Notes: generated by a model from the letters alone, not told the origin. A stretch of DNA of 64,000 nucleotides from Streptomyces lasiicapitis (GCF_014646335.1 NZ_BMNG01000012.1:206809-270808); one strand, 5' to 3'. Shown: positions 1 through 9,085, counted from the stretch's first letter. Translations and numbers: made by a program.

Positions 1-56
1 TGGGCGGGGCGGGAGTTCCGGGTGGGTGGGACAGGACGCCGCCGATCGGCCTTCGG

Positions 57-86
57 TCTCGTCCTCAAGCGTCGGACAGGCTGAAA
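57..86. repeat. Interspersed repeat, copy 1
   Basis: This short GC-rich intergenic element has the core CCTCAAGCGTCGGACAGGCT. Similar sequence occurs at 6402-6430 (opposite orientation), 19816-19845 and 21301-21331. It lies just after the 3' end of the cobT fusion gene. Elements of this type are scattered between Streptomyces genes; their function is unknown to me. Confidence 0.65.
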
Positions 87-137
87 CCGGGCGGGCGGAA
101 AGCGGGCGGGCTGAAACGGGGGCCGCCCCTCGTCCTG

Positions 138-3100
138 CTATTTCTCCGTTACGCCCGCCGAGTCGAACGTCGCCACCTCGTGCATCGCTCTTGCCGCGCT
201 CTGGACCACGGGGAGGGCCAGGAGCGCGCCCGTTCCCTCGCCCAGACGGAGGTCCAGGTCGACCAAGGGGCGCAGGCCCAGCTTGTTGAGGGCTGCCACG
301 TGGCCCGGCTCCGCGCTGCGGTGGCCCGCGATGCAGGCCGCCAGGACCTCGGGGGCGATGGCTCGGGCGACCAGGGCCGCCGCGCCCGCGCTGACGCCGT
401 CCAGGATGACGGGGGTGCGCAGGGAGGCGCCGCCGAGGAGAAGGCCCACCATGGCGGCGTGTTCGAGGCCGCCGATCGCCGCGAGGACGCCGATGGGGTC
501 GGCCGGGTCCGGCTGGTGGAGGTCCAGGGCGCGGCGGACGACCTCGACCTTGCGGGCGTGCATCTCGTCGTTGATGCCGGTGCCGCGGCCGGTGACCTCG
601 GCGGGGTCGGTGTCGGTGTAGACGGAGATGAGGGCCGCGGACACCGTGGTGTTGGCGATGCCCATCTCGCCGGTGAGCAGGGCCTTGTTGCCCGCCGCCA
701 CCAGGTCGCGGGCGGTTTCGATGCCCACCTCGATGGCGGCCTTGACCTCGTCGCGGGTGAGCGCGGGGCCGGTCGTCATGTCGGCCGTGCCTGCGCGCAC
801 CTTGCGGGGCAGCAGGCCGGGCGTGGCGGGCAGTTCGCTCGCGACGCCCACGTCGATGACGCAGACCTCGGCGCCGACCTGGTTGGCGAAGGCGTTGCAG
901 ACGGCGCCGCCGCCGAGGAAGTTGGCGACCATCTGGCCGGTCACCTCCTGCGGCCAGGACGTGACGCCCTGGGCGTGCACGCCGTGGTCGCCCGCGAAGA
1001 TCGCGACCGCCGCGGGCTCCGGGATCGGCGGCGGGCACATCCGGGAGAGGCCGCTGAGCTGCGCGGAGATGATCTCCAGCATGCCCAGGGCGCCCGGGGG
1101 CTTCGTCATGCGTTTCTGGCGTTCCCACGCCTCGCCGAGCGCCTTCGCGTCCAGCGGGCGGATGTTGCCGACGGTCTCGGCGAGCAGGTCGTGCGGGTCC
1201 TCGCCGGGCAGCGCGCGACGGCCGTACGTCTCCTCGTGGACGACCCAGGACAGCGGGCGCCGCTTGGACCAGCCCGCCTGCATCAGCTCCGGCTCGTCCG
1301 GGAACTCGTCGACGTACCCCACACAGAGGTAGGCAACGACCTCGAGGTGCTCGGGCAGACCGAGCGCGCGGACCATCTCGCGCTCGTCGAAGAAGCTGAC
1401 CCAGCCCACGCCCAGGCCCTCCGCGCGCGCGGCGAGCCACAGGTTCTCGACGGCGAGCGCCGAGGAGTACGGGGCCATCTGCGGCTGGGTGTGCCGGCCG
1501 AGGGTGTGGCGGCCGCCGCGGGTGGGGTCGGCGGTGACGACGATGTTCACCGGGGTGTCGAGGATGGCCTCGATCTTCAGTTCCTTGAACTGCTTGGCGC
1601 GGCCCTTGGGCAGGGACTTCGCGTACGCCTCGCGCTGGCGCTGGGCCAGTTCGTGCATCGTGCGCCGGGTCTCGGCGGACTTGATGACGACGAAGTCCCA
1701 GGGCTGGGAGTGGCCGACGGAGGGCGCCGTGTGGGCCGCCTCCAGGACGCGGAGCAGCACCTCGTGCGGGATCGGGTCGCCGCGGAAGCCGTTGCGGATG
1801 TCGCGGCGCTCGCGCATGACGCGCAGGACGGCCTCGCGCTCGGCGTCGGCGTAGCCCGGAGCGGGCGGTTCGACCGGGGCGTCGGCCGCGGGGGCGAGCG
1901 GCTCGGCGGGTTCCTGTTCTGCTTCCGGGTCGTCGTCGAGCAGCAGGGCCTTGGGCAGGCCGTCCGCGTCCGCGGGGTCGGCGGGCGTGGACAGGTCCTC
2001 CGGCTCGTCGGCCTCGATGAGGGCTGCCGCGGCGGGCTGTTCGGTCCGGCTTGCGGGGTCGGTCGGTCCGGCCGGGTGAGATACGTGCATCGGCTCGTCG
2101 TGGTCGGTCGTCTCCGGGGCGGACGGGAACGGGGTGCCGTCCTCCGCCGCGTCGACGGGTGCGGGTGCCTCCCCGGCGGGCACGGCCGTGGGCCGCCCTC
2201 CGTCGCGGGGTGCGGGCACGGTGGCTGCGGGCTGCTGCCCGGCTTCTCGGAGCGTACCGGGCGTACCGGGCGTTCCGGGCGCGGGGTCCGCCTCCGGCTC
2301 GGCACCCGGTGCGGCGTCGGCCTGGTCCGGAAGTCCCTGTGCCGGTACGGGGGGTACGGCGGCGGGGGCCGGGGTGGGCGCGGCGGTCTGCGGCGCGGGA
2401 GCGTCGGGGTCGCGTGACTCCTGCGGCTGCTCGGGCCGCTGCTCCGGCTCGAAGTACTCCGGCGGTACGGAGAGGGGGCGCGGCGGCGTCGGTGCGAGGT
2501 GCGGGGTGGTGGGCACCGAGCCCTCGACCGGCACGAACTGGCCGACGGGCATGGGCACTTGGGCCTCCGCGAACGGCTGTCCGGAACCGGCGGCGTCCGG
2601 CATGCGCGCGGCACCGGCGATGTGCGGGCCCTGCGCGGCGTGCGCCTCGGGCCACGGCTGGGCGGCGTCGGGGGCCTGCGGGGCCACGGCGGCCATGGGC
2701 CGGGCGCCTGCGTGCACCGGCGCGAGGTGCGCGGCGGGGACGGCCTGGCCGTTGACGTGCGGTACGGCGGCGTCCTGGGCGTCGACCGGCGCGGCAGGGA
2801 AGGGCGTGCCGGATACGGGCGTGCCGAGTGCGGGATTGGCCGCGGGGGCGGTGCCGGGGGCGGCGATCGCTTCCGCGGGGGCCTTCTGCGGCATCTCGGT
2901 GGCTTCCGCGGGGGCGGCCTGCTGTGTCGTGGCGGCTTCCGGGGCGGGCAGCGTCAGGAGTTCGGGGCCGGGTGCCGTCAGGGACTCCGGGGCGGAGGGG
3001 GGCGCCACGGTGTCCTCCGGAAGGGCTTGCTCGGCCGAGCCTGGTCGGTCTGTTCCCGAATGGTCCGTTCTCGGGGGTGGCTCGACGGCGGGGGCCGATT

Positions 3101-4733
3101 CGGGCGGCGGGGACTGGGGGGCCGAGGCGTCGGTTGTGGCGTCAGCCGTGACCGAGGAGGCCGAGGGGTCCGCGCTGTCGGCGGTGGTCGCGTTCGGGCC
3201 CGAAGCCGCGCCCGCGACCGCGACGTGTGTGGTCGCGGAGGCCCTGGCCGCGGCCGCCGTCTCCGGAGCGTGCGCCGAGGGCGCGGTGGGCGCCTCCGCG
3301 GAGTCCGGCGCGTCCACGGGCGCGTGCGGAGCGTCCGTGGCGTCGAGTGCACCCGATGCCTCCATCACGCCAGGGGCGCGCGGCACGGAGGCGAGGGATG
3401 CGGCGTCCGAAGGGTCCGATGCGTTGGCCGGAGCCGAACCGTCAGCGACGGCCGGGGCGTCGGCCTGGACCGTGCCGTCGGACGGGGCCGAGCCGTCCGT
3501 CGCTGCCGAAGGGGCGGACGGGGCTGCGGGGTCGGACGGGGCCGGGGCGCCGCCGGACAGGTCCGGAGCGAGACCCGGGACCTGCGGTGCGGGTGTGGTT
3601 TCTGTGGTCTCCGGGGCAGCCGCGCCCTCTGGGACGACCGTTTCTGCAGATGTCCCCTGGGGATCCGCGGAGGCCGTCTGCGGTTCCGGAGAGGCCGTCT
3701 GTCGTTCCGGCGCGGCCGCGAGCGAGCCCTGCGGCTGCGCCGTCCAGGGCGTCGCGCCGTGCGGCGGGATCTCGCCGAGCTGGGGGCCGGGCAACGCGTC
3801 CGCGTCGTCGCGCGGGATGTCGAGGTACTCGGGGCCGGCCGTCGGCGGGCCCGCGTGCCGGACCGGCATCGGGTGCGGCGTGCCGCCCGCGGGGCCACGG
3901 TCGGCCAGCGAGCGCACGGGGCTCGCGGCGCCGTCGGGCACGGCGGGGGCGGCCGGGCCGCGGTGCAGGGGGCGGCGGATGGGGCTGTGCTGTGCGGCGG
4001 GGGCGACGTGGCTCGCGTGCAGAGGTACGCCGCTGAGGTCGACGGAACCGCTGTCGCGGCCGGACGTCTCGTGCGGTCCTGGCTGGTGGGCGAAGCGCTC
4101 CTGGGCGGCGGAGGCGTGGGCGGGCTGGGGGGCCGAGGCGTGGTCCTGGCCGAACCCGGCCTGTTCCTGACCGAACGCCGCCTGCTCCGCAACCGCCTGG
4201 GCCTGGGCGAACACCGGCTGTCCGGGCTGCGAGCGGCCGGTCTGCGCCGCCGCGGCCACGGCCTGGTCGACGGCTGCCTGGGCCGGGGCCACGGACGGCT
4301 GGTCCATGGCCGCTGCCTGGTCCACCGCGAGGTCCTGGCCGAGGGAGTTCTGTCCCAGGGAGTCCAGTCCGAGGTTGTCCTGACCCGGCGCACTCTGGCC
4401 CGGTACGCCCAGACCCAGCGCCTCCTGACCCGTGGCTTCCTGGCCGAACGGCACCTGCCCGAGCGGCTGCTGTGCGGGCTGCTGCTGTCCCGCCGACTGC
4501 TGCACGAACTGTGGTCCGTCCTGAGCGACAGGCGTCCCGGTGCCCGGCTGCGCGGTCTGCGCCTCGCTCCACGCGCCCTGGGCACCCGGCATCAGCAGCA
4601 GGTCGTCGTCCTCGGCGGGGTTCTCGGAGGGGTCCAGGAAGGTGTACGCGGCCGGCGCTGGGACGCCCGGCTGCTCCACCCTGCCTGCGCTCTCCGGCAG
4701 TCCCTCGCCCGGGACCTGGCCGGTGTCGGTCAT
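138..4733 (-). CDS. cobT: BluB-CobT fusion: 5,6-dimethylbenzimidazole synthase-like domain plus nicotinate-nucleotide:DMB phosphoribosyltransferase
   Basis: The gene encodes 1,531 residues. Residues ~1-955 are low-complexity Ala/Pro/Ser/Thr/Gln sequence, with a GQ-rich patch near residues 90-140 and no recognisable fold. Residues ~960-1180 are a nitroreductase-fold domain of the BluB type (ERRDIRNGF, APSVGHSQPWDF, GVGWVSFF), which in BluB enzymes makes dimethylbenzimidazole from FMN. Residues ~1185-1525 are CobT: PPGALG near the start, FAGDHGV, GEMGIANTT, GHRSAEPG, and the catalytic Glu in LRLGEGTGA. CobT transfers the ribose phosphate of nicotinate mononucleotide to DMB to form alpha-ribazole phosphate for the lower ligand of B12. 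The ATG has a GAGGGG ribosome site 5 bases upstream. A cobL gene lies upstream on the same strand. The enzymatic calls are firm; the role of the long N-terminus is unknown. Confidence 0.93.
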   Translation of the reverse strand: MTDTGQVPGEGLPESAGRVEQPGVPAPAAYTFLDPSENPAEDDDLLLMPGAQGAWSEAQTAQPGTGTPVAQDGPQFVQQSAGQQQPAQQPLGQVPFGQEATGQEALGLGVPGQSAPGQDNLGLDSLGQNSLGQDLAVDQAAAMDQPSVAPAQAAVDQAVAAAAQTGRSQPGQPVFAQAQAVAEQAAFGQEQAGFGQDHASAPQPAHASAAQERFAHQPGPHETSGRDSGSVDLSGVPLHASHVAPAAQHSPIRRPLHRGPAAPAVPDGAASPVRSLADRGPAGGTPHPMPVRHAGPPTAGPEYLDIPRDDADALPGPQLGEIPPHGATPWTAQPQGSLAAAPERQTASPEPQTASADPQGTSAETVVPEGAAAPETTETTPAPQVPGLAPDLSGGAPAPSDPAAPSAPSAATDGSAPSDGTVQADAPAVADGSAPANASDPSDAASLASVPRAPGVMEASGALDATDAPHAPVDAPDSAEAPTAPSAHAPETAAAARASATTHVAVAGAASGPNATTADSADPSASSVTADATTDASAPQSPPPESAPAVEPPPRTDHSGTDRPGSAEQALPEDTVAPPSAPESLTAPGPELLTLPAPEAATTQQAAPAEATEMPQKAPAEAIAAPGTAPAANPALGTPVSGTPFPAAPVDAQDAAVPHVNGQAVPAAHLAPVHAGARPMAAVAPQAPDAAQPWPEAHAAQGPHIAGAARMPDAAGSGQPFAEAQVPMPVGQFVPVEGSVPTTPHLAPTPPRPLSVPPEYFEPEQRPEQPQESRDPDAPAPQTAAPTPAPAAVPPVPAQGLPDQADAAPGAEPEADPAPGTPGTPGTLREAGQQPAATVPAPRDGGRPTAVPAGEAPAPVDAAEDGTPFPSAPETTDHDEPMHVSHPAGPTDPASRTEQPAAAALIEADEPEDLSTPADPADADGLPKALLLDDDPEAEQEPAEPLAPAADAPVEPPAPGYADAEREAVLRVMRERRDIRNGFRGDPIPHEVLLRVLEAAHTAPSVGHSQPWDFVVIKSAETRRTMHELAQRQREAYAKSLPKGRAKQFKELKIEAILDTPVNIVVTADPTRGGRHTLGRHTQPQMAPYSSALAVENLWLAARAEGLGVGWVSFFDEREMVRALGLPEHLEVVAYLCVGYVDEFPDEPELMQAGWSKRRPLSWVVHEETYGRRALPGEDPHDLLAETVGNIRPLDAKALGEAWERQKRMTKPPGALGMLEIISAQLSGLSRMCPPPIPEPAAVAIFAGDHGVHAQGVTSWPQEVTGQMVANFLGGGAVCNAFANQVGAEVCVIDVGVASELPATPGLLPRKVRAGTADMTTGPALTRDEVKAAIEVGIETARDLVAAGNKALLTGEMGIANTTVSAALISVYTDTDPAEVTGRGTGINDEMHARKVEVVRRALDLHQPDPADPIGVLAAIGGLEHAAMVGLLLGGASLRTPVILDGVSAGAAALVARAIAPEVLAACIAGHRSAEPGHVAALNKLGLRPLVDLDLRLGEGTGALLALPVVQSAARAMHEVATFDSAGVTEK

Positions 4734-5074
4734 GCGTACCCCTCGCCCATCGGTTAGTCCTTCTTTGACCGCCCGTCATCAACAACGAGCACGCGTGCCG
4801 CGCGGCACGCACCGCCTACGGACCACAGCTCACCGCGTACGGACCACAGGCATTCTCGCGGTAGCACCGCCGCCGCGGCAGCTTGATCGGCCACGGTCCG
4901 CTGTGGACTGCGCCACGTCGCGCGTCCCGCGGTTCGCCGTACCACACGCACCCCCCAAAACGGGCGAGCTTTCCGGACTTTGACTGACACAAGCCAAGGA
5001 ATCGCCGGGCACCCGGGTGCGGTACAACGATCGGCCAGCCTACCGCGCACGGCGCGGCGGCAGGGTCGCCAGGG
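4734..5074. promoter_or_regulatory. 341-bp upstream region of cobT with palindrome and tandem direct repeat
   Basis: I see no convincing gene here. The region holds an 18-bp perfect palindrome at 4793-4810 (centre CGTGCCGCGCGGCACG) about 60 bp upstream of the cobT start. It also holds an 18-mer (ACCGC-TACGGACCACAG, one variable base) repeated at 4811-4829 and 4832-4850, offset 21 bp, about two helical turns. Such a layout could bind a regulator. The B12-box GCCACTG of cobalamin riboswitches is not seen on the coding strand. Function is inferred only. Confidence 0.4.
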
Positions 5075-6313
5075 TCACACCGTCCGGTCGAGGAGCAGCG
5101 CCGTGACCAGGAAGACGACGGTCCGCTTCCGCTCCGTCCAGGCCCGGGTGTCGAGTTCGACGGACTGGAGGAGGGCGCACTCGACGGCGTAGCCGTGCTC
5201 GGTCAGGTCCCTGCCGAGGAGTTCGGCGTCGTCGCGGGTCGCGGCGTGCGTGACGATGCGCTCGGGGCGCCGGTCCGCGACGGCGGAGACCACGGCCACT
5301 CCCCCGCCGCCGACGCGTACGACGTCGGGCTCGGGCAGGTTCTCCAGGACGTGCGGCGCGGTGCCGTGCACGATCTGGGCGTGCACGCCGAAGCGGCGGG
5401 CGGCGGCGGTCGTGCGGGCGCAGGCGTCCGGGTCGCGGTCGACGGCGATGACGGCGGCGCCGAAGCGGGCCGCCTCCGCGGTGAAGGCGCCGGTGCCGCA
5501 GCCGATGTCCCAGACGAGGTCGCCCACGCGCGGGCCCAGGCGGGCGAGTTGGGCGGCGCGGATGCGGTCGGTCTCGCCCTCGCCGAGCTCCTGCTCGCCT
5601 CCGTACGCGGCCGCGGGCAGGGCCCAGCCGCGCGGCTCGGTGCCGGGCTCGCGGCCCGCCACCCAGCCCGTTTCGTTGGCGACCGGAGCGCTCGCTCCGC
5701 CGATGGTGCCGGTGCCGCCGATGACGATGACGACGTTCGGGTCGCGCCAGGCGTGGTCGGCGGCCTTGTCCGAGGTGACGACGGTGACCTGTTCGCGGTC
5801 GGTGCCGAGTTCCTCGCAGATCACGAAGGTGCGGTGTACGCCTTCAAGGAGCAGGCCGAGTTCGGCGGGGCCCGCGCCGGGTGACGTGAGCACGGCCACC
5901 TTGCTGTGCGCGCGGCAGACGTTCACCGCGCGGCGCAGGGTGCGGCGGTGGGCCACCACGATCTGGGCGTCGTCCCACGGCATGCCCGCGCGGGCGAAGG
6001 CCTGGGCGACGGAGGAGACCGCCGGCACCACCTCGACCTCCAGGCCGAACTCGGGGGCCCTGAGGGTGCGTACGACGCCGAAGAAGCCGGGGTCGCCGTC
6101 CGCGAAGACCACCGCCGTGCCGCGGTGGGCGGCGATGCGGCGGGCCGCCAGCGCGACGCTGCCGAGGCGGATGCGTTCCGCTGTCGGCGGGGTCTCGGGG
6201 AGGGTGAGGTGGTGGGGGGCGCCTGCGACCAGGGTTGCGGCGCTCAGGGCGGCGCGTGCGGCGGCGGTCAGCGGCGAGCCGTCCCAGCCGATCACCGTGA
6301 CCCGGTCGGCCAT
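5075..6313 (-). CDS. cobL: Precorrin-6Y C5,15-methyltransferase (decarboxylating), CbiE-CbiT fusion
   Basis: The 412-residue protein combines two cobalamin-pathway methyltransferase domains. Residues ~1-205 are a CbiE-type tetrapyrrole methylase (VTVIGWDGSPLT at the start, FADGDPGFFGV). Residues ~225-405 are CbiT, a Rossmann methyltransferase with the SAM motif DIGCGTGAFT near residue 268 and a glycine-rich RVGGGGV loop. Together they methylate C5 and C15 of the corrin ring and remove the C12 acetate carboxyl in the cytoplasm. The ATG has a GGGAGA site 9 bases upstream. The gene lies upstream of the BluB-CobT gene on the same strand, but the 341-bp gap suggests a separate promoter for cobT. 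Length is normal for CobL. Confidence 0.93.
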   Translation of the reverse strand: MADRVTVIGWDGSPLTAAARAALSAATLVAGAPHHLTLPETPPTAERIRLGSVALAARRIAAHRGTAVVFADGDPGFFGVVRTLRAPEFGLEVEVVPAVSSVAQAFARAGMPWDDAQIVVAHRRTLRRAVNVCRAHSKVAVLTSPGAGPAELGLLLEGVHRTFVICEELGTDREQVTVVTSDKAADHAWRDPNVVIVIGGTGTIGGASAPVANETGWVAGREPGTEPRGWALPAAAYGGEQELGEGETDRIRAAQLARLGPRVGDLVWDIGCGTGAFTAEAARFGAAVIAVDRDPDACARTTAAARRFGVHAQIVHGTAPHVLENLPEPDVVRVGGGGVAVVSAVADRRPERIVTHAATRDDAELLGRDLTEHGYAVECALLQSVELDTRAWTERKRTVVFLVTALLLDRTV

Positions 6314-6401
6314 GGTCGTCTGTCTCCCTGGGGTCTCGGGTCGTACGGGGTGGGAGGCCGCCGCGAGCGGCCACGAGGGAGCGTACCTGCACCGGCAGGA
6401 T

Positions 6402-6430
6402 CAAGCCCGTCCGGCGTTTGAGGACGAGGC
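6402..6430. repeat. Interspersed repeat, copy 2 (inverted)
   Basis: The element reads AGCCCGTCCGGCGTTTGAGG followed by ACGAG, the reverse complement of the cores at 57-86, 19816-19845 and 21301-21331. It sits in the gap between cobL and the downstream end of the GNAT gene and continues into GC-rich hairpin-forming sequence (AAGCGGGGAGAGGGGC). It may end transcripts, but this is not shown. Confidence 0.65.
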
Positions 6431-6471
6431 CCGAAGGGCCTACAAGCGGGGAGAGGGGCGCAGCCCCATGG

Positions 6472-7134
6472 TCAGTTCCAGTCCGAGAAAGCCGTATAGC
6501 CGCTCTCGGCGAGCTGCTCGCTGACGCCCTCCAGGTCCTCCGGCAGCAGGCTCCACACGATGAGGTCGGTGCGCAGGTCGAGCCAGCCGCCCAGTGGGTC
6601 GCCGCCGTTTCTGACACGTGCTATCCACGCGCCGCGCAGGACGCCCTCGCTGATGGACCCGATCTTCTGGGCCACCTGCTGGGCCGCGGTGTTGTCGGCG
6701 GCCGTACGCAGCTCGATGCGCTCGAAGTTCTGGTCGTGGAACAGCCACTGGGCGGTGGCGAGCGCGGCCTCGGAGGCGTAACCCTCGCCGCGGGCCCAGG
6801 GGGCGGTGACGTAGCTGAGTTCACTGGAGCGCACGCGCCAGTCGGTGCGGCGCAGGCGGACGGAGCCGACGAGGCGCTGGGTGAGGAATTCGGTCACGGC
6901 GAGGACGATGCCGCGGCCCTCGGTGCGCTCGGCGGGGGCGAGTTCGGTGATCCAGGCGCGGGCGTCGGCCTCGGTGTAGGGCTGGGGCGCGGCGGTCCAG
7001 GTGGTGACGAGCTCGTCGTTCATCATCTCCGCGTACGCGGTGATGTCCGCTTCCTCGAACGGGCGCAGCACCAACCGCTCCGTGCTGATGGAGATGTCGG
7101 GAAACCCGGAGGTGCCCGAGGAGGCTGTAGTCAT
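6472..7134 (-). CDS. GNAT-family N-acetyltransferase (RimJ/RimL-like)
   Basis: This 220-residue protein has a single acetyltransferase domain of the RimJ/RimL type. It begins TERLVLRPFEEADITAY, a classic N-terminal motif of this family, and has SELSYVTAPWARGEGYASEA for the acetyl-CoA-binding region, followed by a helix with LRTAADNTAAQQ. These enzymes acetylate ribosomal-protein N-termini, antibiotics or small amines; the substrate cannot be told from sequence. I chose the ATG at 7134 because GGAG lies 6 bases upstream; an earlier in-frame start at 7221 adds 29 residues of unlikely sequence. It lies downstream of the metNIQ genes on the same strand, after a 186-bp gap in which I see nothing else. 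Confidence 0.85.
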   Translation of the reverse strand: MTTASSGTSGFPDISISTERLVLRPFEEADITAYAEMMNDELVTTWTAAPQPYTEADARAWITELAPAERTEGRGIVLAVTEFLTQRLVGSVRLRRTDWRVRSSELSYVTAPWARGEGYASEAALATAQWLFHDQNFERIELRTAADNTAAQQVAQKIGSISEGVLRGAWIARVRNGGDPLGGWLDLRTDLIVWSLLPEDLEGVSEQLAESGYTAFSDWN

Positions 7135-7320
7135 GCGCCGCTCCATAACCTTCATGGCCCTGTCGCTCCGTGAATCGTCAACGTCCTCAAGGACCTCCAG
7201 GCCTGCTGAAGTGCCAAGCATGCAGCATGGCGGCGCGCAGACGCACCACGGGGTCCACTCCGGCGTGCGGAGCGGACCCCGGGCGTGGGGACGGGACGGC
7301 GACGGGGCGCGGAGGGTGCG

Positions 7321-8151
7321 TCAGCCGGTCGTGACCGGCAGCACCGAACCCTTGTACTTGTCCTCGATGAACTTCTTGACCTCGGGCGAAGTAAGCAGCT
7401 TGGCCAGCTTCTTGACCCTCGGGTCGTCCTCGTCGCCCTTCTTGACGGCGAGGACGTTGTTGTACGGGTTGTCCTTCGCGGACTCGAGGAGGACGGCGTC
7501 CTTCTTGGGGCTGAGGCCCGCGTCGAGCGCGTAGTTGTTGTTGATGACGGCCGCGTCGACGTCCTTGAGGGAGCGCGGCAGCTGCGCGGGCTCCAGGGCC
7601 TTGATGGTGAGCTTCTTGGGGTTGGACGCGATGTCCTCGGGGGTCGCCTCGGCACCCGCGCCCTCCTTGAGCCCGATCACGCCCTTGGAGGCGAGCAGTT
7701 GGAGCGCCCTGCCCTCGTTGGTGGTGTCGTTGGGGACGGCCACGGTCGCGCCGGGGCGCAGGGCGGTCACGTCCTTCAGTTCCGCGCGGCCGCCGTCCGC
7801 GTACACGCCCATCGGCGGCAGGTAGACCTCGGTCACCGGCACCAGGTCCGTCTTCTTGGACTTGTTGAAGTCGTCGAGGTACGGGGTGTGCTGGTAGAGG
7901 TTGGCGTCGAGGGAGCCCTCCTGGAGCGCGGTGTTGGGCGTCACGTAGTCCGTGAACTCCCGCACCTCGAGGTCCAGGCCCTCCTTCTTCGCCAGGTTCT
8001 GCTGGATGTACGCGAGGACCTCACCGGCCGGGGTGGGGGTGGCCCCGACGACGAGCTTGTCGCCGTCGGAGCCGGAGCCCGCACCGCAGGCGGTCAGGCC
8101 GAGCGACAGGGTCAGTGCCCCGGCCGCGGCGGCGATGACGGCCCGGCGCAT
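7321..8151 (-). CDS. metQ: MetQ-type methionine-binding lipoprotein (second copy)
   Basis: The 276-residue protein is a NlpA/MetQ substrate-binding lipoprotein that captures methionine outside the membrane for the MetN-MetI transporter. It has a signal peptide ending in the lipobox LTAC (Cys ~22), then VGATPTPAGEVL, EFTDYVTPN, YQHTPYLDDFN and VPNDTTNEGRALQLL, all typical of MetQ. It starts one base after the stop codon of the other metQ copy (TGA-C-ATG), so the two are probably translationally coupled. The copies are clearly homologous along their whole length but diverged (for example YQHTPYL against FQHKPYL), which points to an old tandem duplication and perhaps different ligand preference, such as D-methionine or a sulphoxide. 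Confidence 0.92.
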   Translation of the reverse strand: MRRAVIAAAAGALTLSLGLTACGAGSGSDGDKLVVGATPTPAGEVLAYIQQNLAKKEGLDLEVREFTDYVTPNTALQEGSLDANLYQHTPYLDDFNKSKKTDLVPVTEVYLPPMGVYADGGRAELKDVTALRPGATVAVPNDTTNEGRALQLLASKGVIGLKEGAGAEATPEDIASNPKKLTIKALEPAQLPRSLKDVDAAVINNNYALDAGLSPKKDAVLLESAKDNPYNNVLAVKKGDEDDPRVKKLAKLLTSPEVKKFIEDKYKGSVLPVTTG

Positions 8152-8152
8152 G

Positions 8153-8986
8153 TCAGAAGGCCGCGACGACGGCGCCGTCGTACTTGTCGTCGATGAACTT
8201 CTTGACCTCGGGCGAGGTGAGGAGCTTGGCGAGCTTCTTCACGCGCGGGTCGTTCTCCTGGCCCTTCTTCACGGCGAGGAAGTTGCCGTACGGGTTGCCC
8301 TTGGCCTTCTCCGCCGCGAGGGCGTTCTTGGCGGGGTTGAGGTCGGCCTCGAGGGCGTAGTTGCCGTTGATCACCGCGGCGTCGACGTCGTTGATGGAGC
8401 GGGGCAGCTGGGCGGCCTCCAGCTCCTTGAACTTCAGGTCGAGCGGGTTGGAGACGACGTCCTTGGGGGTGGCCGCGAAGCCGACGCCCTCCTTGAGCTT
8501 GAGGAGGCCGTTGTCGGCGAGCAGCTTGAGGGCGCGGGCCTCGTTGGTCGTGTCGTTCGGGACGGCGACCGTCGCGCCCTTCTTGAGGTCGTCGAGCTTC
8601 TTGATCTTCTTGGAGTAGACGCCGAGGGGCTCCAAGTGCACCGTCGCGCCGGGGACCGGGACGATGTCCGTCTTGTTCTTCTTGTTGAAGTCGTCCAGGT
8701 ACGGCTTGTGCTGGAAGTAGTTCGCGGAGACCTCGCCCTGCTGCACGGCGGTGTTGGGCGTGACGTAGTCGGTGAACTCCTTCACCTCCAGGTCGAGGTC
8801 CGCCTTCTTCGCCAGGTTCTTCTTGACGTACTCGAGGATCTCGCCCTGCGGCGTCGGGGTCGCGGCGACGATGAGCGGCCCGTCCTTGTCGGCGGCGGAG
8901 CCCTTGTCGGAACCGCAGGCGGTGAGCCCGAGGGTGAGGGCTCCGGTGGCCAGGACGGCAGCGGTGATCTTGATGGTGTTACGCAC
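8153..8986 (-). CDS. metQ: MetQ-type methionine-binding lipoprotein (first copy)
   Basis: The protein has 277 residues with the start chosen. It is the promoter-proximal substrate-binding lipoprotein of a methionine ABC importer. The lipobox is LTAC (Cys ~24), followed by VAATPTPQGEIL, EFTDYVTPN, FQHKPYLDDFN and VPNDTTNEARAL. I chose the GTG at 8986 because GAGAAAGG lies 8 bases upstream and the resulting N-terminus (MRNTIKITA) is a normal lipoprotein signal; an ATG ten codons upstream is less likely. It lies 99 bp downstream of metI and directly precedes a second metQ. Lys-rich charged surface and length match the family. Confidence 0.93.
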   Translation of the reverse strand: MRNTIKITAAVLATGALTLGLTACGSDKGSAADKDGPLIVAATPTPQGEILEYVKKNLAKKADLDLEVKEFTDYVTPNTAVQQGEVSANYFQHKPYLDDFNKKNKTDIVPVPGATVHLEPLGVYSKKIKKLDDLKKGATVAVPNDTTNEARALKLLADNGLLKLKEGVGFAATPKDVVSNPLDLKFKELEAAQLPRSINDVDAAVINGNYALEADLNPAKNALAAEKAKGNPYGNFLAVKKGQENDPRVKKLAKLLTSPEVKKFIDDKYDGAVVAAF

Positions 8987-9085
8987 GAAAAGTGCCTTTC
9001 TCCATGGGTGGTACACGCCCGCTGTGGTGGTGCGGGGTGGTGCTGGGTGAACTCGTGGGAGCCGTGAGGCTCTCTTCAGGAGGCT

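Noticed and set aside
180-4757. Long open frames of 450-750 codons on the plus strand and in other frames across the cobT fusion
   Set aside because: They run antisense to or overlap a strongly coding gene and arise from GC bias in third positions. Their translations are low-complexity Arg/Gly/Ala with no domains.
4734-5074. Cobalamin riboswitch upstream of cobT
   Set aside because: The B12-box GCCACTG and the surrounding conserved stems are not visible on the coding strand; only the palindrome and direct repeats are seen.
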